This document shows, one piece after another, positions 1 to 11,477 of a stretch of DNA of 64,000 nucleotides. A program made the position numbers and the translations under genes. Source of the DNA: Acanthococcus lagerstroemiae. Taxonomy: Eukaryota; Arthropoda; Insecta; Hemiptera; Eriococcidae. The notes under the pieces were generated by a model, which worked only from the letters and a program-made list of their open reading frames with translations, did no database searches and was not told the DNA's origin. The stretch spans positions 60,573,535 to 60,637,534 of the forward strand of contig CM063111.1 of the NCBI GenBank assembly GCA_031841125.1. The letters are read 5' to 3'. The stretch's first letter is position 1. Each line of letters starts with the position of its first letter.

Positions 1-968
1 AAATTTTCCGTGAGTTCATTCTTTGTTTTTTTCCAAACTTCTTAAAAATATTGTTGAATTTCCTGACTATTTACAAACTTCCTGACCTACTTTTCAAATT
101 CCTGACTTTTTCCAAACTTTCCACATTTTCCAAACCTGTAGACACCTTGAATTGTTATGGACCCCCCCCCCCCGAAACTTGTAGCAATAAAACTCGAATT
201 TTCGTTTTGTCAAAGATTCTTATTTGTCAACTTGTTATTTTTTGTTCGTTTTGATACTGGGATTTTTCACAGGATGAAAAATTATTCTGAACCACTACAT
301 AATAAAACGTAATATAAGAAATAAAACAAGAACGTAATATGAGGCATGATTAGTTAGGTATAATAAGACTTGGTAGTTACATAATTTTACATAATCAGAC
401 ATATTAACTAGGCAAATACTCCACGATTATTAATGTAGCGGCATTTCTTCTACTCTGCACATTCATATAGTGAGTGACTAACTCAAATTAATTTCATGCA
501 AATAAAATCGAAAAAGAGTGATCAATACAGATCTACATACATGCAGAGTAGAGATCATGTGTGATATTATTCGGTTAGAGCTTTTTACCACCACCTCCCT
601 CACACTATGTAATCAATTCTCTCTCCTTGTACTGCTTAGAGGTCAAAATTAATAGCAAGGACACACACAAAAGAGGGTTTTGTAAATCTATATTTGATTT
701 TTCAGTCAGTGTTTTGACAATGATTTTGTCTCAACTTACAAAAACCTGCCAAGACCCATTAAGAGTGAATTAAACTAGTGTTAAGACAACTATCTCTTGG
801 AAAGCTTCGGATTGACGCCTCTCTCGCAGAAGAAATTTTGTCTACTAGGTAAACATTAAGGAATCCGTACTAACTGCTCATTTTTATTACCCTAACCTCA
901 TCTACAATATTTCAATATAAGCAAATTAATTTACAGAAACGATAAACTGATTATAATCCTAATTTCAG
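1..968. other. No gene recognised; presumed last intron of the P450 gene
   Basis: AT-rich sequence with no convincing exon. I looked for the P450 heme-binding exon (F..G.R.C.G) that should precede the exon at 969 and did not find it, so either the last intron exceeds 968 bp or the exon at 969 is an orphan. A C homopolymer lies near 168-178. Confidence 0.5.
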
Positions 969-1152
969 GAGAGAATACGCATTATTGTCGATCAAGATAC
1001 AACTGGTGACGCTGCTTCAGAAATTCCAATTTACCACTGACCTGAACATGTCGGATATCAAACTGGATTTCAATATTGCTCTCCGAAATTTAACGGGATA
1101 TAAAATGTGTATTCGTAGACGAAATAAAATCAAGTGTACTCACAATACTTAA
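969..1152 (+). CDS. Cytochrome P450 (CYP4-like), C-terminal exon
   Basis: After an acceptor (tcctaatttcag) the frame opens with one carried-over base and reads REYALLSIKIQLVTLLQKFQ, then FTTDLNMSDIKLDFNIALRN and LTGYKMCIRRR, ending with TAA at 1150-1152. This matches the C-terminus of CYP4-family P450s just after the heme-binding cysteine: (C.G)RxYA, then K..L..LL..F, a variable DI.L.F turn, and a final GY.(V/M).I.RR strand. With two bases from the preceding exon the first codon would be xxG, giving the expected Gly in front of Arg-Glu-Tyr-Ala. P450s of this kind are membrane-anchored monooxygenases acting on fatty acids or xenobiotics. The heme-ligand exon is not in the window, so this is either a gene that continues upstream or an isolated duplicated exon. 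The family call rests on pattern recognition, not a search. Confidence 0.75.
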
Positions 1153-1344
1153 TTTTGAAAACTACTGAGTTATTAGTTTTCAGGATCAATTTTGATCATT
1201 CACTCGTAATACATGTACTATTAGCATAATATATGTGTTTCTGTACGAATATGCTTTCTTGGAAACCCACAGACAGTAGGATATCACTCTCAGCGAAGGC
1301 ACATCGTTCCTTATCAAATATTTAGCGTTCAAGTATTTAAGTGC

Positions 1345-2560
1345 CTCGCGCGTGTTCATTCGTGCTTTGTGCGATTTCTTTCCCTTGAATACCGCTCATA
1401 TAATTTTCGTGTAGTTTTTGAATGAGCCCATTCGGAGCTGTGCCATGTAGGATGGTATCGAAACTCTCCAAAAGCTCGTCAAAAAGCTTCAAGCTGAGAT
1501 CCAATCCATTCGCGCGAAACACAAAGCAGTCCAAGACGAAAACACTACTCTCAAACAATAGCTAGGCCGAAGGCGTTTTATGACGCCCAAATCTCCGGCA
1601 TCAACTCCAATGGAGACGCGGTCCTGTGATAATGAAAGGACTCAATCAGATGGTAACACATCGGCCAAGCACGAGAGAAACCCGCCTCCGTTTTTCATCC
1701 AGGGTGTCAAGTCACTCAAGGCGTTCGATAAATTGCTGTCAACTAACAACGTAACTCCTGCCAACCTCAAATCACTGTCCAGTGATGAGCTAAAACTAGT
1801 TGTTAAAAATTCCAATGACTATCATATTTTACGCTGGACTCTAGTCGGAGTCTCGAGCCAGCCGGATTCAGAGAAACATGAAATAGGCAACCTCTAATTT
1901 CACACATTTTGTCTCCCCGAAGACAAGCCTCACTGTGTTCATTCGAGGGTTACACTACTCCACAGACTGGAAGAAATCAAGGACGAACTCCAGGCTGCTG
2001 GGCATCGGATGACTATAACCTGGTAAACGCCCAAATTAAAACGAAGGTCAATGATGAAAGCAAAAAACTCTATCTTCCGCTATTTAAAGTTGATGTACAA
2101 GTCAACGAGAATAATAGAACGTTACTCGACATTCGCACTCTATGTAGCTGCTCTGTTACAGTAGAAATGCCGCGAAACTCCGTCTCAGTGCCCCAATATG
2201 CCCGATGCTAGGACATAGGGCACACAAAAAATTACTGTTCCAAACCTCCACGATGCGTCAAATGTGGAGCCCAACACTCGCTTCAAGACTGTAAGTGACC
2301 TAAACCAACTGCTCCGAAATGTGCTAACTGTGGCGGAAAGTACACAGCAAATTATGTATAAGGGCTGCGAAGTTTATCAGGCCAAACTCAATGCTGTTAA
2401 ATCGACTAAGAAACCTACCACAGCCATCGAAAGAATTCAGTCACCACCTACAACAAATAACGTAGGCAAACCTCAACGCTCGTACGCCGAAACATCTGCT
2501 GCATGCCTGCCCTCAAAGCAGACACGACCGTCTACATCTAAGAGAATATAAAGAAAACGA
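1345..2560 (+). pseudogene. Jockey-type non-LTR retrotransposon gag (ORF1) remnant
   Basis: A run of broken frames encodes an insect jockey-like gag protein. 1580-1897 gives a charged N-terminal part ending in FIQGVKSLKAFDKLLSTNN and SSDELKLVVKNSNDYHILRW, which is the region before the PRE_C2HC domain. The frame then shifts (about 1900-1985, FHTFCLPEDKPHC), shifts again (DELQAAGHRMTI, then TKVNDESKKLYLPLFKVDV), and ends in zinc knuckles at about 2215-2355: GHTKNYC, CVKCGAQHSLQDC, CANCGGKY. At least three frameshifts and several stops break it. No reverse transcriptase follows: by about 2570 the sequence has become the flank shared with 39850. It is therefore a 5' fragment of a dead element. 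Confidence 0.8.
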
Positions 2561-3309
2561 AAACGTACCACCAAACTAAACACGGCGTTTTTCAAGAAAT
2601 GCCACCTTTTTGTAGAAATAAATTGTCTCTGAGATTTCCAAAGACGCGTCTTACTTATTTTTTTATACCTGATATAGACAAAATCTCGAATTTGGCAGCA
2701 ATTTATCAGGGGAGGCGTAGCCCGTTGATTTCGTTTGAGAAGTGGAGGCAGTTACCCCCCACAGCCCCAAAGGATCGCCACCATTGAGGGAGTACAGACT
2801 TCACACATTGTATGAAGGATTAATGTATTGGAAAATAATTTTATAAATAATAGAAATAACATAATACGTATAAATAATACACAATCCTAGTAATATTGTA
2901 GATTTCAAAATAGCTTTCACAGTGGTTCTAGAATGCTGGAATGATTGTGGAAACCGCACTAAAACGGTCTACTAGTAGATGATAATTACAGCATTCCATT
3001 TCACGACCGGGATGAGTACTACTAGTAAGAACGTAATGCAGTTAGAACATCGACAAGAAATCATTGGATGAGTAAAATTTTGTAAGAAATTTCCATTATT
3101 ACTACGACCGTAGTCTCATTATAGTTTGTTCTATTTCCTTCACATCCACTGATATTCCAGATAAAATAAAACAGGGCATTAATCATGAAAAATAAGAATA
3201 ATTATGTATGTATGTGTATATCTACTAATTTAAAGTTCAAGATTCAAATTCTTGCTCGTGCCTTAAACATTATCTTATGCATGGTGGATGCACGCGGCTG
3301 TAAACGTCG

Positions 3310-6300
3310 TTATGCGGGATTAGGGTGAGCCACGCCTTTTAGTACGCGGTAGTGACTTAAGACGACCAACCAAAAATAGCCAAGGATATCTGTAAACAGT
3401 AGAAAACTATATATTAACCTCATGCTCTCCCATTAGTTAATGCACATTGTTACGTTTTTACAGCGCAGTGGACTTATCATGGCAACACCTTAACAAAAAT
3501 ATTAGTTGATATGTTGCCTGACAATAAGCGACCGCGTGTAAAAACGTGGGACATTTGACCATATTATTTCACTCCCCCAGCAATGGAAAACGGTGCTGCT
3601 TAACCAATTAAAGAACAACTCGGGGCAAAAGAAGCGACTTGCACGACGAAAACATAGACCATGCCGACTAGCTCAAAATATGTAGAGGGTCGCGAAGGAA
3701 CGAAGAATTCTGAGGGGATGTTAAAAGTTGAATGGTCTATGTTTCCACGGCATTGAACGATCTAAAATTACCCATACCTGAGCGATTATGCTATCCTTTC
3801 TCTCTCACATTAGAAAATTAACACATCTCTCCTGGGGTTCATACACAGCTAAGACAATAGTCATTCTCGCGGTGAAAGAGACGCCAGCGGTACTGCCAGT
3901 ATCATCTTTATTCTCGATGCTTGGCGGGCAAATGCGTAGTAAGGACGTTGGTTCTGGCGGTGACTATCGCTCTCGATAAGATTAATTGAGCGGAATTGGC
4001 GGACAAACACAGCACAGAAGTTTTTTTAAATATTCGCTTTAAGAAAACCGAGACAAAAGCGATGCAGTATCTTTTACATACGCTAAAAAGGTACGTAAAA
4101 AACAAAGTCGAAAAACGAAGTTTAAAAACAAAGCGAAAGTCCTCGGTTGATCGTCGACTGCCGGCTGGAATTCTCGTACCTACGCGGTATGCGAAAAGCG
4201 GCGGGGGGGGTATCAATAAGGATCAACCTAGCGTTAATCGGAGAGAGACAGTTACAGCCACAAAATTTTAACATAATGTATAGAAGTTCAATGTAAAACA
4301 ATTACGAAAAGATAAACTTGAAAAAAGAATTAGGGGGCCCACAGGGGACAAAATTTTAAGGCCTCCCACCTAATTAGGGTACCAAAATTTTTTATAGCCT
4401 AAAACCTACTCCGGGTTCACATGAACACATCCAGAAAGTACGAGCCCCCTAGCTCTCATGGTTCAACCGCCACGCCTCGCTTACCAGAGATAATGTATTA
4501 TATTACTTTGTAATAGATCGTCCACTCTTCGTTACGTTTCGCGACGTTGTAAATAGTTTGAGAGTAGGCCACAGGTAGTGTCGAGCGCTGCTTGTTCGAC
4601 AGTTTCTTGCTTCCACTCTACAGCAGTTTGCTCACGGTATGCTGCATTGCTTTTTGCTTCTATTCATGATTTTCACCACACCTTGGGTGAACACACGTAT
4701 TATTGCTTTTAAAATATTCTTCGTTTTTCTACTGTAAATAATGTAGATTTTTTTTAATGATTGTTTCAAAGAAAACATTAAAATAAAAATGGGCTAAATT
4801 CATCAAGGTTATTTATTTTTTTCACCTGACGTTTTGAAGAAGTGGTTCGAAAAATTATTATCAACGACCATCTGTAAACACTCTGTGTCTTCGAAAGTAT
4901 TCTTCAGTTCTTCAAAATAATTCTGATTTCCAAAATTTTAAACGTTTCAATCCTCGAAATGAGGTATAAATATACACAAATACAACCGATTCCAACGAAC
5001 GAACATACCAACGAATGACTCCAACTCACTTTACTAACACAAACACACACCAGCACCCTAAATTGACAGCAGCGCTACCGGTGGCCAACTTTCTTGAACT
5101 AAAATACAGTTATGATATCGCCATTGGAAGTGCGCCCGCCCTGTTGTAATGCCTTGCTCGTTCGAACTGGCGGGGTTACACGACGCGTTATCGTTCCACC
5201 TCGATTGATACTGTAGTCGCTGTGTTTGTAAGGATGATAGTGGGGGTATTCGAACATCACTAGCTTTCCGGCGTTGGTGGGAATCGAACCCGAGACGCAA
5301 GGCGGACCCGTTAACCACTCAGCCACACAGCGACCACTACATCATTATATAATAGTGTAAGTGACAGGGCGGGCGCACTTCCAATGGCGATGTCATAACT
5401 GTATTTTAGTTCAAGAGAGTTGGCCACCGGTAGCGCTGCTGTCAATTTAGGGTGCTGGTGTGTGTTTGTGTTAGTAAAGTGAGTTGGAGTCATTCGTTGG
5501 TATGTTCGTTCGTTGGAATCGGTTGTATTTGTGTATATTTATACCTCATTTCGAGGATCGAAACGTTTAAAATTTTGGAAATCAGAATTATTTTGAAGAA
5601 CTGAAGAACACTTTCGAAGACACAGAAAGTGGGTAGTTAATTTTCAATCTGATGGTATCAGTTCAAGAGCAGTATGATAATGTTTCCTTTCTTATCTGTT
5701 GTAATGCGTGTTTACAGATAGTCGTTGATAATAATTTTTCGAACCACTTCTTCAAAACGTCAGGTAAAAAAAATAAATAACCTTGATGAATTTAGCCCAT
5801 TTTTATTTTAATGTTTTCTTTGAAACAATCATCAAAAAAATCTACATTATTTACAGTAGAAAAACGAAGAATATTTTAAAAGCAATAATACGTGTGTTCA
5901 CCCAAGGTGTGGTGAAAATCATGAATAGAAGCAAAAAGCAATGCAGCATACCGTGAGCAAACTGCTGTAGAGTGGAAGCACGAAACTGTCGAACAAGCAG
6001 CGCTCGACACTACCTGTGGCCTACTCTCAAACTATTTACAACGTCGCGAAACGTAACGAGGAGTGGGCGATCTATTACGAAGTAATATAATACATTATCT
6101 CTGCATTACAATCACAGGGCGTGTGACCATCGGATCTAAAAGATTGGGACTGTCGGGTGCACGTCTTGGCCAGCTTACTCAACGTCGTGAAACACGTGGC
6201 TAGTAAGCAAAACTGCGGCTGCGCACTCTCCGGCACAGAGAAGGAAAACTCTAACGCAACAAACCGTGGGGAAAGAAACTACCCCGACTAACCCTGCCCA

Positions 6301-9300
6301 GGAAAGTCGCACGTCAGAAACCGCGACCGCTAACGTCCGACATCGAATACGGCACCTGAAGAAGAAGAAAGATGCATATCGTAACAGACCGATAACATAA
6401 TTTCAGTCGCAAATTATTGAGAAAACTGAAAGAGGAGAGGGAGGATGCGGATAAACAATTTCTTCTGTCTCTACTCCCAGATTACAAAAAATTGAATATA
6501 TGGCCAAATTATATTTCAAATTAACTATTATAAATTTTTTCAAGGAGTATTATCAAGGATTCTCTTTACTACCTCTTCGAAATGGTACTAGTACTCCTGT
6601 TACTCATTACCCACCACCATACCCATACCCTTCCCATTCTTTGTATGTCAATCCAAGCACTTCCTCTCATCCTCCAGACCTTTCACGTCCTGCTTCCAGA
6701 AATTCTGCCACTGACTTTCAATATTCTGCGTCTCTTCCCTCTCCCAATGTAAACGTGGCCAGTCCTCTTAATTCCTCTTCCTAATTCAACTGACCGTTTT
6801 GATTTATGTGCAAAGGATGTACCCAATACTCTCTGTGCTCTACATTATAACCGGTATCTAGAAGATCGGCTGCTTCTAATAAAGCTACAAATTTAACTTT
6901 CGAGCACATGACCGAACTGCTTCGGAGACTGAAAAACAATGAAAAAAATTTTGCGGTAGCAAGCGGTTCTACCGCAATATGTGCTGTGTGTTTTATCTCT
7001 GTCGTACCAGATTTGATAAAGAAGCGGTATATGAAGCCTACTCTTACATTTCAGGTCATTCTGAGAAAAATTAGCCCTATTTTATTTTGCATATTTTGCC
7101 TATGAACGCTGTGGTGATCTCCGGACCATCTGGCCCGGCAGTCCAGCAGGGGAGACCGGTCGAACGGGGTGCAACGGTACGCAGCGGCTTCGGAGTGACC
7201 GGAACGCGGCACAAGGGGTCAACACACTGGTCTCATCGCAGAGCGACATAGTTGAATAGGGTTGCGATGTGAGGTTCAAAAACACGAATTACGCAGATTT
7301 AAGAATAATTCAGATTATTTAAAATATGTCTGTACAACTCAGGGGGCTAATGCGCACTACTATATAGCCACTTATAAACCATATGTACAATTTAAAAACA
7401 GAAATAACAAGGGGGGGGGGTTGCCCAGTGGCACAAAAATACCGACACTGAGGTTCAAGAGGTTCACAAACTAGCATTACCGGGCCTCCGCGACGAGAGG
7501 CGAAAATGCGGTCACGCGGTACAGCCTAACGATGGCCCTGCGTCCTAACTAACGTTGCGTCGGCTTGCTGGCTATAGGGCCAGGGTTAGCAGAAGTTTGC
7601 TTGCGACTGAGGCTCGGTCCAGTCTGCAAACGAGCTTTAGGCTACTTGTCTAGGCCTGTAGGCAGATCCAGTCCAGTATATAAACTTAAGAAGCAAGTCA
7701 GCAAGGAGGAACAATAGGTGGAAGTAGGTGTTAGATAGAGGTAGTTCGCTTGCAACCAGGCGATTCCGACCCCAGTTCGCAGTCGAACTAATAGGCTACG
7801 TGTTATGACGACCCGTGTTCGTCACAAAATTATCTGGCGGTGAACGAGAACTGTCCGACGGCTAATCGCTACCTGGCCCTGCGACCTAATTTTTACACAC
7901 TGTCCGAAACTAGTACCGTCTCCCTCGCCGTTCTCCGCGTCCTTTGAAACCGATTCCTGCTCGTTCGAAACAGCGCTGGTCGCATATTCGGTGTTCGTCT
8001 TTGTTTCCTTTGGCCGTGTACCCTTTTAGCCCCTTTCCGTTCTTTCCCGCGCGATCTACGAGTTCGGCTATCGAGCCGCAGCGCGCTTTCTTCTCTCTCC
8101 TTTCGCAACGTCCATTTTTCCCTCACCTACACACGCCGGCAAAATCCTATAATTTCTCTGTTTCACCCTTTTTCGAGAGACTACTGTTTTGCGACGCGTT
8201 CGCAACGTTTGCTGGCTGCTATAGTTCTTCGCGTTAGCCTAGCCTAACTTCTTCACCGCTTTTTCCGCCTAATTCCTGCTATCTACCTTTCAGCCTATTT
8301 CCACTGCTACTTCTCGCCTTCTTGCTCTTAAGTTTGCATACCGACCTGGAGCTGCCTACTGGTTGCAAACCTAGACAAGTAGCTCACTAGCTCGACTGCG
8401 TACCAGGGTCGGATCCGCCTGGTTGCAAGCGAACTACGTTTCCTCAGCTACCTCCCAAGCTTACATCTACTCCTCCTTCTTGCCTACTTACTCTCAAGTT
8501 TATGTACCGGACTAGATCTGCCCACTGATTATAAACCTAGATAAGCAGCCTATTAGCTTGACTGCGTAATGGGGTCAGAATCGGCCTGGTTGCAAGCGAA
8601 CTACCTCCTTCTAACACCTACTTCGACCTATTGTTCCTCCTTGCTGACTTGCTGTAAGTTTACGTACCGGACTGGATCTGCCTGCTGGTTGTAAACCTAG
8701 AGGCTCGTTTTGCAGACGGGTCCGAGCCCCAGTCACAAGCGAACTCCTGCTAACCCTCGCCCTATAGCCAGCAAGCTGACGCAATGTTAGTTAGGATGAA
8801 GGGCCATTGTTTGGCTGTACTGCGTGACTGCATCATTGCCTCTTGTTGCGGAGGCCTGGTAGTGTTAATTCGCAAACTTGAACCTCAGAATTGATATTTT
8901 TGTGCCGCTGAGCAACCCCCCCCCCCTGTTTTTTCTATTTGTTAAATTGTACATACCTAATTCCAATTTATAAGTGACTATATGGTAGTACGCATTAGCC
9001 CCCTTAGTTGTACAGACATATTAAATAATCTGATTTGTTCTTAAATCTGCGTAATTTGTGTTTTCGAACTTCACATCGCCATCCTCCACTTAACTATTTC
9101 GCTCCGCGATGAGATCAATGTGTAGACCCCTTGTGCTGCGTTCTGGTCACTCCAAAGCCGCCGCGTACCGTTGGACCCCATTTTACCAGACTCCCCTACG
9201 GGACTGCCGAGCCAGATGGTCCGGAGATCACGACATACTTATCTAGGTTTACAACCAGTAGGCATATCCAGTCCAGTATGTAAACTTAAGAGTAAGTAGG

Positions 9301-11443
9301 CAAGAAGAAGGAGTAAATGTAAGCTTGGGAGGTAGCTGAGGAAATGGAGTTCGCTTGCAACCAGGCGGATTCCGACCCCGGTATGTAGTCGAGCTAGTGG
9401 GCTACTCGTCTAGGTTTGCAACCAGTAGGCAGCTCCAGGCCGGTATGCAAACTTAAGAGCAAGTAGGCGAGAAGTAGCTGTGGAAATAGGCTGGAAGGTA
9501 GGTAGGAGGAATTAGGCGGAAGAAGCGGTGTAGAAGCTAGGCTAGGCTAGGATAACGCGAAGAACTATAGCAGCCAGCAAACGTTGCAAAACAGCAGTCT
9601 TTCATAAAAGTGTGGAACAGAGAATTAATAGGATTTTGCCCGCGTGTGTAGGTGAGGGGAAAATGGACGTTGCGAGAGGAGCGGGAGAGAAAGCGCGCTG
9701 CGGCTCGATAGCCCAACTCCTAGATCGCGCGGGAAAGAACGGAGAGGGGCTAAAAGGGTACACGGCCAAAGGAAACAAAGGCGAACACCGAATATGCGAC
9801 CAGCGCTGTTTCGAACGGGCAGGAATCAGTTTCAAAGGACGCGGAGAACGGTGAGGGAGACGGTACTGGTTTCCTGACCGCGTGTAAAAATTAGGTCGCA
9901 GGGCCAGGTAGCGATTAGCAGTCGGACAGTTCTCGTTCACCGCTAATAATTTTGTGACGAACACGAGCCGTCGTAACAACGCATATTATTACCGACTTTT
10001 CAAAGAAAAGTCAAGTATTATATTCGTCACAGCTGTCAAGATGGGGGAAATACCTGAAATTGTGCCTGTTAAAAGTTTGATGACAATTGGTCGAGTCGTT
10101 CGTGAGTTTTCCTCAATTTAAGGTCAGAATAAAGAGCGCCCGTGGATGCTGAATTGGCTACAAGGTGCGCTCCGTTTAGTTGGACCCGATACTGTAGGTA
10201 TACTACAGGGTCACTTATAAGTCGCTCAATCGTCAGTGTTACCACAGTAAATTCCATCAAGTTTTGCTATCCATTTGTTTTGTGTTCTTTGTACGATGGG
10301 AGATATCTTTTTACCGACTTTACAATGAAAAGGAGCTGGTTTTTTTCTCTTTCTTTTTTTTTTTTCTTTTTCGTTTACTTCTTTTGATATTATAAGTATT
10401 ATTTTTATATAGGATTTCTTTTTGGGATATATAAGTTTTGCTTTATTGTTATATATCCACTCTCTCTTTTTTTTTGACTTCTCCAGCACTTTCATTATTC
10501 CTTTGATTTCACAATAATTTTTCCCTTTTGTACTTAATTTGATTGTTAGACTTTTTTCTTGAACCTGTTTAGCTGTTTTCTTCATTTCTAATAAGTACCT
10601 ACGATTTATTTTATTTTTATTTTTTGAAGGGATGACAAACGGAACAATTTTTTTTTCGTTTTGTTATTTCGTTTCGTTATTTTCAACATTTTCGGTTTTT
10701 CATTCCGTTTTCCGTTTCATTTATTTCAGACCAGTGTTCACTCGTTTTGTGTATAACAAGACTGAATCATTTCGTTATCATTTCGATTTTTCCATATCAT
10801 TGGGTACAATACAGATATTAGTTCAGAGGATTAATGATTCACATGCGTTTCAGAAACTGACGTAATTTTAATTTAGCTGTTTTTTTCATTTCTAATACGA
10901 TTTCATAATTTTTTGTTTTTTAGCAGGGATGGCAAACGAAACAGTTTTTTTCGTTTCATTATTTCGTTTCGTTATTTTCAACATTTTCAGTTCTTCATGA
11001 GCGATTTTTCGTTAGGTTCTCCGTTTCGTTTATTTCAGACCGGTGTTCATTCGTTTTGTTTATAACGAAACTGAATCATTTCGTTTTTTTCGTGTCATTG
11101 GGTACAATACAGATATTAGTTTAAAGGATCAATGATTCCCATGCGTTTCAGAAACTGATGTAATTTTAGTTTTCACTCATGGTGTCTTTCATTTTTTGTA
11201 CTTTTCAGTCAGGATTCGTGAAAAACAGAAAGAAAATTCACAATTATTAATTTTCATTTATTTTATGATGAAAATTAAAAACGTAACAAATTCTCTATGT
11301 TTCAGTCTAGTTTTTTTCGTTGCGTTTTTCCGTCGCTCTATTTTTTTTTCATTTCGCTTTTTTGCTACATTTTCATTTTGTTTTGTTATTTTGTTTCAAT
11401 ATTTAATCAAAAATCAATCGTTATTTCGTTTCGTTTGCTATAT

Positions 11444-11477
<34 letters not shown>

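Noticed and set aside
780..850. Preceding exon of the P450 gene
   Set aside because: A CTACTAG|GTAAAC donor follows an open stretch (LRIDASLAEEILST), but it lacks the heme-binding motif that must come directly before the exon at 969.
1121..1130. Poly(A) signal AATAAA for the P450 gene
   Set aside because: It lies inside the coding exon (Asn-Lys codons), upstream of the stop, so it is not used as evidence for a 3' end.
3646..3760. Short inverted repeat AACATAGACCAT / ATGGTCTATGTT
   Set aside because: Only about 12 bp match, no target duplication and no second copy; chance is plausible.
3996..4271. Basic 91-codon open frame as a gene
   Set aside because: Lys/Arg-rich, no domain, ends in a G homopolymer region, and lies in the A-specific insertion block.
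5268..5332. Functional tRNA gene
   Set aside because: Box A and box B are present, but the acceptor stem does not pair and the anticodon arm is not convincing.
7801..9978. LTR retrotransposon
   Set aside because: TGTT...AACA ends and a TGGCGG motif suggest an LTR, but the copies are inverted, and no gag, pol or direct second LTR is present.
7893..9979. Arg- or Pro/Ser-rich open frames on both strands
   Set aside because: They mirror each other in the two arms of the B/B' inverted repeat and show no conserved domain.
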